Of a stretch of DNA of 64,000 nt, positions 55,901 to 62,800 are shown in pieces. The DNA is from Arenimonas metalli CF5-1 (GTDB taxonomy: Bacteria; Pseudomonadota; Gammaproteobacteria; Xanthomonadales; Xanthomonadaceae). Made by a program: the position numbers and the translations under genes. Every line of letters starts with the position of its first letter. Positions within the stretch are counted from its first letter, which is position 1. Under the pieces are notes generated by a model, which worked only from the letters and a program-made list of their open reading frames with translations, had not been told where the DNA came from and did no database searches. The stretch is from assembly GCF_000747155.1 (NCBI RefSeq), contig NZ_AVCK01000055.1, positions 124,001 to 188,000 of the forward strand, given 5' to 3'.

Positions 55901-56095
55901 GGTCCGGGCTCGGCCAGCCGCGCCACCATCGGCATCGTCATCATCACCGGCGTGGCGTTCTCGACCGTGCTGTCGCTGTTCGTGGTGCCGGCCTTCTACG
56001 CGCTCCTGGCGCCGTACACGCGCTCGCCGGAGGCGGTGGCGCGGACGCTGGAGAAGCTGGAGTCCGAGACCCCCGCCGTCGGGGGCCATGCCTGA
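52973..56095 (+). CDS. RND multidrug efflux permease (HAE1 family)
   Basis: This 1040-residue inner-membrane proton antiporter has the N-terminal SIKRPVFATVMSLLLVVLG and LPNIDPPIVSV. The TM4 aspartate pair is D401-D402 (GLVVDDAIVVLENVQRR) and the TM10 lysine is K924 (GLAAKNGILIVEFANQL). All proton-relay residues are therefore present, unlike in the RND pump of the sulfide operon. Periplasmic porter and docking loops occur between the two halves. Substrate is not known, and organic drugs or solvents are typical. It follows its adaptor directly. Two hairpins and a terminator come after it. Confidence 0.95.
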   Translation: MILSDVSIKRPVFATVMSLLLVVLGVIAFTRLTLRELPNIDPPIVSVEVAYPGASAAVVETRITQILEDAVAGIEGIETVESRSRNGQGQVTLEFSLSRDIEAAANDVRDAISRIGDRLPPEADPPEIEKVESDAEVILWLNMNSSNMDTLALSDYAERYVVDRLSSIDGVANVRVGGQQRYSMRVWLDREALAARGLTVNDVENALRRENVELPAGSIESQDRDFTLRVMRNYAEAEDFAQLTLAKGEDGYLVRLADVAKVERASSERRAYFRGNGQPNIGLGVVKTSTANSLDVARSVKAALPAIQDTLPGGTDIFVAFDSTIFIDAAVDRVYWTLFEAVILVLVVIYLFLGSVRAAIIPAVTVPICLMTVFIALWAFGFTINLLTLLALVLCIGLVVDDAIVVLENVQRRADLGEPPLVAARRGTAQVAFAVIATTAVLAAVFLPVGFIEGNAGRLFRELSVAMAAAVLISAFVALTLTPMMCSKLIRAHDEPRGLNKWVQGHLESLGRGYRGAVERTVGRPLLMGGALLGSLGLAWFMVQLIPVELTPPEDRGAFFISVVGPEGAGYDYTVNQMQEVEKRLFKYVGEGQPIDRANTRVPGGFGPGGDMHTGQVIALLKPWDERDTGTAELVEKIRAEMASLPGVRANPQVRSGLVRSGGQPLQVVLGGPDYEELADWRDRVLARMEANPRLFSADSDYKETRPQLRVEINRQRAADLGVSVQEVGRTLETMMGSRRVTTYVEDGEEYDVILQAQQEDRGSPSDLANLYVRSATTGELIPLSNLVTLTELAEPGQFNRFNRLRAITISAGLAPDYPLGEALAWMQQVIDEELPERAQIDYKGESREYQTAGSAVLFTMAMALLVVYLVLAAQFESFLHPVVIMLTVPFAVLGALIGLWLFGSSLNLFSQIGIVMLVGLAAKNGILIVEFANQLRDEGMAIRAAIVESAAVRMRPILMTSIATIMGAVPLVVAGGPGSASRATIGIVIITGVAFSTVLSLFVVPAFYALLAPYTRSPEAVARTLEKLESETPAVGGHA

Positions 56096-56119
56096 TGATC
56101 CGGCTTACGCCTGATCATC

Positions 56120-56145
56120 CCCACGATTCCTGACGGAATCGTGGG
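56120..56145. repeat. 11-bp perfect hairpin after RND operon
   Basis: CCCACGATTCC and GGAATCGTGGG form a perfect stem with TGAC as loop. There is no T run, so it may protect the mRNA end or be a small dispersed palindrome. Confidence 0.6.
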
Positions 56146-56185
56146 CCCCTAGGCGCTTTGCTTCCGATCCCCGCGCCTTCGGCGC

Positions 56186-56208
56186 GCCCCCTTACCAAGG
56201 GGGCTTTT
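56186..56208 (+). terminator. Rho-independent terminator after RND operon
   Basis: An 8-bp perfect stem GCCCCCTT / AAGGGGGC with loop ACC is followed by TTTT. A second hairpin CGCGCC-TTC-GGCGCG immediately precedes it. Confidence 0.8.
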
Positions 56209-56257
56209 CACTTGGGGGCATCCGGTAGACTTGGCGGGACTTTTTGGGGGCTGCGAG

Positions 56258-57265
56258 ATGACTGACCGAAAGCCGCCGCAGGGCGATTCTCCTTATCGTG
56301 GACCGCCGCCGGGGAAGCCTCGGGACAAGCGGGAGCGGGAGCGTGATCGGCAGGTCCGTGGCCCGGCTGCGCCCGAGGCGGGAACGCGCCGGCCAGCCGT
56401 GGACGCGGGTTCCGGTCGGCGAACAGCGGCGCACGGAGGCGGTCCGCGTCGGCCGCCGTCGGCGGAGGCGCTGGCGCGCGAGGAGGCGGATGCGGAGCTG
56501 CTGCGCGGGACCGTCGCGGGGCCGCGGGCGCCGCGGGAGCAGCGCATCCATGGGTTGAATGCCTGCCTGGCGATGTTCGCGCGGCGGCCGGGGGACCTGC
56601 GCAAGGTGTGGCTGCTGGAGTCCCGGATTCCCGCCCTGAAGGCCGTGCTGGCGCACTGCGTGCAGCATCGGCTGGGCTACACCGTGGTCGGGGACGAGGA
56701 CCTGCGCAAGCTCTCGGGCAGCGAGCACCACGAGGGCGTGGTGTTCGGCGCCGTGCCCGCGCCCGAGCAGAACCTGTCCGAATGGCTGCGCACGCTGCCG
56801 CCCGGGCCGCAGCTGGCGATCTGGCTCGACGGCGTCGGCAACCCGCACAATCTCGGCGCCATCCTGCGCTCGGCCGCGCATTTCGGCGCCGCCGGCCTGC
56901 TGCTGCCCAAGGACTCGTCGCTGGCGCTGTCCGGCGCCGCCGCCCGCGTCGCCGAGGGCGGTGCCGAGCAGGTGCCGCTGGTGCGCCTGGGCCGCGGCGA
57001 CAACAGCCTCGCCCAGCTCGCCTCCGCGGGCTTCCAGGCGGTGGCGACGGTGGTGCGCGGGGGTGAGTCGCTGTACGGCGGCGCGCTGCCTGGCCGCCTG
57101 CTGCTGGTGATGGGCGCGGAGCAGTCCGGCCTCGACCCGGCGCTGGCCGCCGCCGCGGCCCGCCGCGTCGGCATCCCCGGCAGCGGCGCGGTCGAGAGCC
57201 TGAACGTCGCCTCCGCCACCGCCGTGTTCCTGGGCGAGTGGTGGCGGCAGCACCGCGCCGGCTGA
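56258..57265 (+). CDS. TrmH family RNA methyltransferase (SpoU)
   Basis: This 335-residue SPOUT enzyme probably 2'-O-methylates 23S rRNA or tRNA. The first 90 residues are Arg/Pro/Gly-rich and likely disordered. A SpoU substrate-binding domain follows (about 95-165), then the knotted SPOUT domain with motif 1 NPHNLGAILRSA, motif 2 LLLVMGAEQSGL and motif 3 GSGAVESLNVASATAV. The basic N-terminal tail is an RNA-binding extension not found in RlmB. Start MTDRKPPQGD at 56258. An ATG nine codons upstream is less likely. Confidence 0.92.
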   Translation: MTDRKPPQGDSPYRGPPPGKPRDKRERERDRQVRGPAAPEAGTRRPAVDAGSGRRTAAHGGGPRRPPSAEALAREEADAELLRGTVAGPRAPREQRIHGLNACLAMFARRPGDLRKVWLLESRIPALKAVLAHCVQHRLGYTVVGDEDLRKLSGSEHHEGVVFGAVPAPEQNLSEWLRTLPPGPQLAIWLDGVGNPHNLGAILRSAAHFGAAGLLLPKDSSLALSGAAARVAEGGAEQVPLVRLGRGDNSLAQLASAGFQAVATVVRGGESLYGGALPGRLLLVMGAEQSGLDPALAAAAARRVGIPGSGAVESLNVASATAVFLGEWWRQHRAG

Positions 57266-57302
57266 ATCCGGGGTTCATGGCGGACTTGGCATAATCGCGC
57301 GC

Positions 57303-58532
57303 ATGACTAATTTCCGCTCCCTGCTGCTGGCCTTGCTGCTGTCGCTGCTGGCCACGCCCGCCGCCGCCGCGCGGCTGGACTACGACGTCGACTACACCGT
57401 GCAGTTCCTGCCTGCGGCAGGCGAGGCGGCGGTGACGATCCGCATCACCCCGGGCGAGGGCTCGGCGCGCCGGCTGCGGCTGCACATGCCCGAGGCGCGC
57501 TACTCGAACGTGCGCGGCGACGGCGACATCAGCCGCAAGGGCGACACCGTCACCTGGGTGCCGGCCCGCGACAAGGCCTCGCGCCTGCGCTTCCGCTACC
57601 GCATCAACCACGAACGCCGCGGCGGCGGCTACGACGCGCTGATGACCGAGGACTGGGTGATCGTGCGCGGCGACGACCTGGTGCCGCGCGCCGCGGTCAG
57701 CGCCACCAAGGGCGCCGACTCGCGGGCGCGCCTGCGCTTCATCCTGCCCAAGGGCTGGAGCAACGTGGACACGCCGTTCCGGCGCGCCAACAACGGCAAG
57801 TCCTTTGTCATCGTCAACCCGGAGCGCAACTTCGACCGCCCCACCGGCTGGATCATCGCCGGCTCGGTCGGCACCCGGCGCGAGGAGATCGAGGGCACCG
57901 AGATCAGCGTGGCCGGCCCCAAGGGCGACGTGATCCGCCGCAACGACATGCTGGCCTTCTTCAACTCGCTGGTGCCGGAATTCAAGCGCGCCTTCGGCGA
58001 GGTGCCGCGCAAGCTGCTGATCGTCAGCGCCGGCGACCCGATGTGGCGCGGCGGCCTGTCGGGCCCGCGCTCGCTGTTCCTGCACGCCGACCGGCCGCTG
58101 ATCAGCGAGAACGGCACCAGCACGCTCACCCACGAGCTCACGCACGTGATCACCCGCATCCGCGGCGCCGAGGATGACGACTGGATCGCCGAGGGCCTGG
58201 CCGAGTTCTACTCGATCGAGCTGCTGCGCCGCGCCGGCCTGCTCAGCGATTCGCGCGCCGACAAGGCGCACGACTGGATGGCCAACCACGGCCGCGACAT
58301 CAAGACCTTGTCCTCGAACCGCTCGCACGGCCCCCGCACCGCGCGCGCGGTGCAGCTGCTGCGCGCGCTCGACGCCGAGATCCGCCAGGCCACCCGCGGC
58401 AAGCGCAGCCTGGACGACGTGGTGCAGGCCCTGCTGCCGTTGCGCGAAGTCTCGCGCGAGGACCTGCGCAAACAGGCCGAGGCCGTGATCGGCCGTCCGG
58501 CGCGCGCGCTCGACACCGCGCTGCTCGAATGA
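57303..58532 (+). CDS. Probable secreted gluzincin metalloprotease (M61-like)
   Basis: This 409-residue protein has a signal peptide (about 1-22, ending AAAARL), a beta-rich N-terminal part (about 23-190) and an alpha-helical catalytic part with the zinc motif H277-E278-LT-H281 (THELTHVITR). A second acidic residue lies in WIAEGLAEFYS about 20 residues later (gluzincin pattern). The layout resembles M61 glycyl aminopeptidase-like proteins. The substrate is unknown and the family call is moderate. A CATAAT -10-like box lies immediately before the ATG. Its stop overlaps the start of the methyltransferase gene by four bases. Confidence 0.78.
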   Translation: MTNFRSLLLALLLSLLATPAAAARLDYDVDYTVQFLPAAGEAAVTIRITPGEGSARRLRLHMPEARYSNVRGDGDISRKGDTVTWVPARDKASRLRFRYRINHERRGGGYDALMTEDWVIVRGDDLVPRAAVSATKGADSRARLRFILPKGWSNVDTPFRRANNGKSFVIVNPERNFDRPTGWIIAGSVGTRREEIEGTEISVAGPKGDVIRRNDMLAFFNSLVPEFKRAFGEVPRKLLIVSAGDPMWRGGLSGPRSLFLHADRPLISENGTSTLTHELTHVITRIRGAEDDDWIAEGLAEFYSIELLRRAGLLSDSRADKAHDWMANHGRDIKTLSSNRSHGPRTARAVQLLRALDAEIRQATRGKRSLDDVVQALLPLREVSREDLRKQAEAVIGRPARALDTALLE

Positions 58533-59425
58533 GGCGGCTGCTCGCCCGCTGGCGCCGCCCGGCCGCGCCGGCCCGCGCGCTGGCCCCGCCGGATACCGAC
58601 GCCTTCGCCTCGCTGGAGGAATGGCGCCAGGCCCCTGCCGGGACGTTGGCCTGCCGCGCCGCCAGGCATCGCCTGCAGCAGGAAGTCGGCGCCGCGGCCG
58701 GTGACGCCGGCTGGCCCGGCCGCTGCGGGCTCTGCGACCGCGACGTCGCCTTCGCGCTGTCCCCCGCGGCGCCGAACCTGCGCGAGGAGCTGGCCTGCCC
58801 GCACTGCCGCCTGACCGCCCGCAACCGCGCCGCGATGGCGCTGATGCTTGCGTTGCCCGACCCCGGCAACGCGCGCATCTACCTCACCGAACAGGCCTCG
58901 GCCGGCTTCGTCTGGCTGCAGTCGCGCCATCCCGGCGCGCTGGGCAGTGAGTTCGGGCTAGATCCGGCCACCCGTTCGCGATTGCAGGGCTGGTACGAAC
59001 ACCTCGGCGGCCGCGGCGCGCTGGTGGAGCGCGACGTCACCCGGCTGGATTTCGAAGACGGCCGTCTCGACGCCATCGGCAGCTACGACGTGCTCGAGCA
59101 CGTGCCCGACTACCCCGCGGCCCTGCGCGAGTTCGCGCGCTGCCTGCGCCCCGGCGGTCGCCTGGTGCTGACCGTGCCCTTCCTCGAGGACAGCGAGGCC
59201 ACCGTGGTGCGCGCGCGCCTGCGCGACGACGGCGAGGTCGAGCACCTGCTGCCGCCGGAGATCCACGGCGACCCCGTGGCCGGCGGCGTGCTCTGCTTCT
59301 ACCACTTCGGCTGGGACCTGCTGGCGGCCTGCCGCGCGGCGGGCTTCCGCGAAGCCCGCTGGCACCAGGCCTGGCGGCCGGACCAGGGCCTGTTCGGGCT
59401 CTGGACCCTGGTGGCGCTGCGCTAG
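58529..59425 (+). CDS. Class I methyltransferase with N-terminal CxxC pairs
   Basis: This 298-residue protein has two cysteine pairs, C66-GL-C69 and C90-PH-C93, which could form a zinc ribbon, followed by a Methyltransf_11-like domain. SYDVLEHVPDYPAALREF and CLRPGGRLVLTVPFL mark motifs II and III. The glycine-rich AdoMet loop (motif I) is degenerate: the expected segment reads YLTEQASAGFVW. It therefore may bind AdoMet weakly or use another cofactor. It is translationally coupled to the protease gene. Function unknown. Candidates are polysaccharide or lipid methylation. Confidence 0.8.
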   Translation: MRRLLARWRRPAAPARALAPPDTDAFASLEEWRQAPAGTLACRAARHRLQQEVGAAAGDAGWPGRCGLCDRDVAFALSPAAPNLREELACPHCRLTARNRAAMALMLALPDPGNARIYLTEQASAGFVWLQSRHPGALGSEFGLDPATRSRLQGWYEHLGGRGALVERDVTRLDFEDGRLDAIGSYDVLEHVPDYPAALREFARCLRPGGRLVLTVPFLEDSEATVVRARLRDDGEVEHLLPPEIHGDPVAGGVLCFYHFGWDLLAACRAAGFREARWHQAWRPDQGLFGLWTLVALR

Positions 59426-59438
59426 CGGCGCGCCGGCC

Positions 59439-60854
59439 TCACGGCGCGGCCTTCGCCGGCGCGCGCCCGAAGTCGACCTCGGTCTCGGCGGCCAGCCAGG
59501 CCAGCACGGCATAGGCCGCGACCTGCTGGTCGAGCGCCTTCGGGTCGATCTTGTCGAGGGTGTCGTTCGGCGTGTGGTGGTAGTCGAAGTAGTCGGTGCC
59601 GTCCTGCGCCAGCTGCGCCCACGTGGCGCCCTTGGCGACGATCGGGCCGACGTCCGGGCCCGGGCTGCCGACGCCGGCCTCGGTCACCACGCCCAGCGGC
59701 GCCAGCACCTCGCCGATCTTCTCGATCACCGGCCAGGCGGCCGGGTCGACGCCGGCGCGCAGCGCATACACGCGGCCGGCGCCGAAGTCGCTCTCGGCGC
59801 TGAGCTGGTGCGCGTCGATCTCGCCCGCGGCCTCGCGCGCCTCGGCGTAGGCCTTGCCGCCGTACAGGCCCTGTTCCTCGTTGGCGTAGGCGATCACGCG
59901 CACGGTGCGGCGCGGCGCCTGCGGCAGCTCGCCGATCAGCGCGCCCGCCGCCATCGTGATGCCGACGCCGGCGCCGTCGTCGATCGCGCCGGTGCCCTGG
60001 TCCCAGGAGTCGAGGTGGCCACCGAGGGTGACCACTTCGCCCGGCAGCTCGCGCCCGGTGATCTCGCCGATGACGTTGTGCGAGGTGTAGGCCTCGCGCG
60101 TCTCGGCCGAGAGGTCCAGGCGCAGCGTGACGGGCTGGCCGCGGCCGAGCATGTTCACCAGCAGGTCGGCGTCGGGGTTGGACAGCGCGGCGGCCGGGAT
60201 GCGCGGCACGTCCGGCAGATAGCGCATGGTGCCGGTGTGGGCGAAGCGGTCGTTGCTGGTGCCGATCGAGCGGATCACGATGGCCACGGCGCCCTTGCGC
60301 GCCGCTTCCACCGCGCCATTGCTGCGCGCACCCACCGCCGGGCCGTAGCCGCGGCCGTCCTTGAAGCGGACCATGCGGTTGGAGATGAAGGCGATCTTGC
60401 CGGCCAGGCTGCCCTCGGGCGCGGCCTTGAGCGCGTCGAGGTTGGCGAACTCCGCCACCTCGGCGTCCAGCGGCTTCTCACCCGTGCCGATGCTGCCGCC
60501 CAGCGCCGTGACCACCAGCGGCTGCGGGAAGGGCGCCAGCACCTCGGCGCGCTCGCGTTGGCGCAGCCAGACCGGGAAGGTGACCGGCTCGAGGTAGACC
60601 TTGTCGAAGCCCATCGCCCGGAACTTGGCCTCGGCCCAGCGCACCGCGCGCGCATCGGCCTCGGTGCCGGCCAGGCGCGGGCCGACCTCGGTGGTCAGCG
60701 ACTCCACCACTGACCAGGCGGCGCTGCCGGCCATCGCCTTCCCGCGGAGCGACTCGGCCACCGCGAGGTCGCCGGCATCGAGCCCGGTGCCGTCGGCGGC
60801 AAGGGCAGGGCCGGCGAGCAGGGCGGCGGCGAGGAGGGTCTGGGTGAGTCGCAT
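59439..60854 (-). CDS. M28 family zinc peptidase with PA domain
   Basis: This 471-residue protein has a signal peptide (1-19, ending ALA), an inserted protease-associated domain (about 125-250) and the M28 catalytic domain. Zinc motifs are GGHLDSWDQGTGAIDDGAG (residues near 294-312), EEQGLYGG, ESDFGAG and DYHHTPNDT. It is a periplasmic or secreted aminopeptidase/carboxypeptidase Q-like enzyme that releases amino acids from peptides. It converges on the methyltransferase gene, and the stops lie 14 bp apart. No co-transcribed gene is evident. Confidence 0.92.
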   Translation of the reverse strand: MRLTQTLLAAALLAGPALAADGTGLDAGDLAVAESLRGKAMAGSAAWSVVESLTTEVGPRLAGTEADARAVRWAEAKFRAMGFDKVYLEPVTFPVWLRQRERAEVLAPFPQPLVVTALGGSIGTGEKPLDAEVAEFANLDALKAAPEGSLAGKIAFISNRMVRFKDGRGYGPAVGARSNGAVEAARKGAVAIVIRSIGTSNDRFAHTGTMRYLPDVPRIPAAALSNPDADLLVNMLGRGQPVTLRLDLSAETREAYTSHNVIGEITGRELPGEVVTLGGHLDSWDQGTGAIDDGAGVGITMAAGALIGELPQAPRRTVRVIAYANEEQGLYGGKAYAEAREAAGEIDAHQLSAESDFGAGRVYALRAGVDPAAWPVIEKIGEVLAPLGVVTEAGVGSPGPDVGPIVAKGATWAQLAQDGTDYFDYHHTPNDTLDKIDPKALDQQVAAYAVLAWLAAETEVDFGRAPAKAAP

Positions 60855-60915
60855 TCGGTGTCTCCGTCAGCAGGACGCCGGCCACGGGGGCCGGCGTCGG
60901 TGGGGTTTTCCTGGT

Positions 60916-61329
60916 TCAGCGCTTGAGCGCGTCGCGGATCTCGGTCAGCAGCTTGACCTCGGCGCTGGGCTCGGCCGGCGCCGCGGGCGCGGCCTCTTCC
61001 TTGCGCTTGAGCGAGTTGATCACCTTCACCGCCACGAAGATCGCGAAGGCGATGATCAGGAAATCAACGATGGTCTGGATGAAGGCGCCGTACTTGATCA
61101 TCACCGCGGCCACTTCCGCGCCGGCGGCATCGACGCTGGCCGGCTTGAGCTCGAAGGCCAGGTCGCTGAAGTTGACGCCGCCGACCACGTAGCCGATGGC
61201 CGGCATGATGATGTCGTTGACCAGCGAGGCAACGATCTTGCCGAACGCGGCACCGATCACCACGCCCACGGCGAGGTCGACCACGTTGCCGCGCATTGCG
61301 AATTCCTTGAACTCCGAAACCATGCCCAT
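60916..61329 (-). CDS. mscL: Large-conductance mechanosensitive channel MscL
   Basis: This 137-residue channel opens on membrane tension to relieve osmotic downshock. The amphipathic N-terminus [20 protein letters not shown] is followed by TM1 ([17 protein letters not shown]), the periplasmic loop, TM2 ([20 protein letters not shown]) and a basic cytoplasmic KRK plus a C-terminal helix. The length is typical. It stands alone between the M28 peptidase and the FAH gene. Confidence 0.98.
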   Translation of the reverse strand: MGMVSEFKEFAMRGNVVDLAVGVVIGAAFGKIVASLVNDIIMPAIGYVVGGVNFSDLAFELKPASVDAAGAEVAAVMIKYGAFIQTIVDFLIIAFAIFVAVKVINSLKRKEEAAPAAPAEPSAEVKLLTEIRDALKR

Positions 61330-61391
61330 GCGTTCTCTCCCCGTTCGATGGATGGCGTTGCCGCCCCCGTAATCTACACCGGACGCGCCGC

Positions 61392-62084
61392 TCAGGCGAT
61401 ATCGCCCTCGAGCACCAGCAAGCCTTCGACCTCGGCGCGGAAGCGGTCGCCCGGCACCAGCGCGGCCACGCCCGCCGGCGTGCCCATGAAGACCAGGTCG
61501 CCGGCCTTGAGCGCGTAGAGCTTGGAAAGTTCGTGCAGCACTTCGGCCACCGTGAAGACCATGGTGTCGAGCGGCGCCTGCTGCCGCAGCTCGCCGTTGA
61601 CGCGAAGCGACAGGGTGCGCGCGAAGACATCGCCGGCGGCGGCCACCGGCACCAGCTCGCTGGCCGGCGCGGAGTGGTCGAAGCCCTTGGCAGTGTCCCA
61701 GGGCAGGCCCTTGGCCTTTGCGTTGGCCTGCAGGTCGCGGCGCGTGAGGTCGAGGCCGACGCCGTAGCCGAATACCAGCGCGGGCGCGTCGTCGACGGAG
61801 GTGACGCCGTTGGCATCGCGGCCCAGCGCCACCACCAGCTCCACTTCGTGGTGCAGGTCGCGGGTGCCGGGCGGGTAGGGCACGCGGCCGCCGCCGGCGA
61901 CGACGGCATCGCCGGGTTTCATGAAGAACACCGGGTTGCCGCGGTCCACCGTCGCGCCCATTTCCCTGGCGTGGTCGGCGAAGTTGCGGCCCACGCAGTA
62001 GATGCGGCGCACGGGGAACACGGCCTCGCTGCCGCGCACGGGCAGGGTGGTCGGGGCGGGAACGGGGATCACGGTGGCGGTCAT
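61392..62084 (-). CDS. Fumarylacetoacetate hydrolase family enzyme
   Basis: This 230-residue protein has the FAH C-terminal catalytic fold. Conserved segments are [43 protein letters not shown] (metal-binding glutamates), [14 protein letters not shown] and [14 protein letters not shown]-family members hydrolyse or decarboxylate C-C bonds in aromatic or acylpyruvate pathways. With this length it is likely a general acylpyruvate/oxaloacetate-type enzyme such as FAHD1. The physiological substrate is unknown. It stands alone, downstream of a small membrane-protein gene. Confidence 0.92.
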   Translation of the reverse strand: MTATVIPVPAPTTLPVRGSEAVFPVRRIYCVGRNFADHAREMGATVDRGNPVFFMKPGDAVVAGGGRVPYPPGTRDLHHEVELVVALGRDANGVTSVDDAPALVFGYGVGLDLTRRDLQANAKAKGLPWDTAKGFDHSAPASELVPVAAAGDVFARTLSLRVNGELRQQAPLDTMVFTVAEVLHELSKLYALKAGDLVFMGTPAGVAALVPGDRFRAEVEGLLVLEGDIA

Positions 62085-62165
62085 GGCGCGGCTCCGGAAG
62101 GACCGGCCAAGTTTAACGTCGCGACGGGTGTGCGGACCGGGAAGACGGTCCGGGTTCCGATGGGC

Positions 62166-62432
62166 TCAGCGCAGGCCGAGCGGGGTGCCGGCCTTGCGGA
62201 CTTCGACGAACTCGCCTTCGATGACACCGGCCTCGGCGCGGGCCTTGGCGGCCGTGGGGCGCATCAGGCGGCGCACCGCCGCGAACAGCAGCATGCCCAG
62301 CCCCACCACCAGCCCGACGGCGACCAGCACCAGCAGCAGCGCGAGGCCAAGCACGCCCACCAGCAGCTTGAGCAGCGGGCTGCGGGGCTTGCTGGGGCAG
62401 TAGCTGAAGAATCGTTGGGCGCGGAAGAGCAT
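62166..62432 (-). CDS. Small hypothetical membrane protein
   Basis: I do not recognise this gene. The 88-residue protein has a basic N-terminus (MLFRAQRFFSYCPSKPRSP), then a hydrophobic stretch of about 35 residues (21-55, LLVGVLGLALLLVLVAVGL) that could form one long or two short membrane helices. A basic/acidic tail (RRLMRPTAAKARAEAGVIEG) follows. It is divergent from the Rieske gene with 32 bp between starts. Codon use matches the surroundings, so it is likely a real gene. Confidence 0.6.
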   Translation of the reverse strand: MLFRAQRFFSYCPSKPRSPLLKLLVGVLGLALLLVLVAVGLVVGLGMLLFAAVRRLMRPTAAKARAEAGVIEGEFVEVRKAGTPLGLR

Positions 62433-62464
62433 GGGGGGCGTGGCAGAATGCTGGGAGACGGAGT

Positions 62465-62800
62465 ATGGCGAGGGCGGATGTGAAAAGTGTAAGCGGTTCG
62501 TTAATCCGGCTGCCCGTGCTGCCGCCCGAGGGGCTGTCGGAAACCGAGGTCGAGATCGACGGCGAGCCGCAGTCGCTGGTGCTGCGCCGCCACGGCGACC
62601 AGCTCAAGGCCTGGCTCAACATCTGCCCGCACGCCGGCCGCCGCCTGGACTGGGCGCCGGGTCGCTTCCTCGTGGACCAGGGCCGCCTGGTGTGCGCCGC
62701 GCACGGCGCCAGCTTCGAGATGGAGCACGGGCAGTGCGTCGCTGGTCCGTGCAAGGGTGCGTCGCTGGTCGCCGTCGCGGTGACCGTGGACGCCGCCTAG
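62465..62800 (+). CDS. Rieske [2Fe-2S] domain protein
   Basis: This 111-residue protein is a single Rieske domain with ligands C54 and H56 (NICPHAGRRLDW) and C77 and H80 (LVCAAHGASFE), the standard CxH-x20-CxxH spacing. It has no membrane anchor and resembles the small ferredoxin subunits of dioxygenases or stand-alone electron carriers. GGAGACGGAG lies upstream of the ATG. The stop TAG overlaps the stop of the permease gene on the other strand, sharing a CTAG. Confidence 0.92.
   Translation: MARADVKSVSGSLIRLPVLPPEGLSETEVEIDGEPQSLVLRRHGDQLKAWLNICPHAGRRLDWAPGRFLVDQGRLVCAAHGASFEMEHGQCVAGPCKGASLVAVAVTVDAA

Noticed and set aside
52904-56089. A 1061-codon open frame opposite the second RND pump
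   Set aside because: Same reason: antisense shadow of a GC-rich gene, composed of low-complexity residues.
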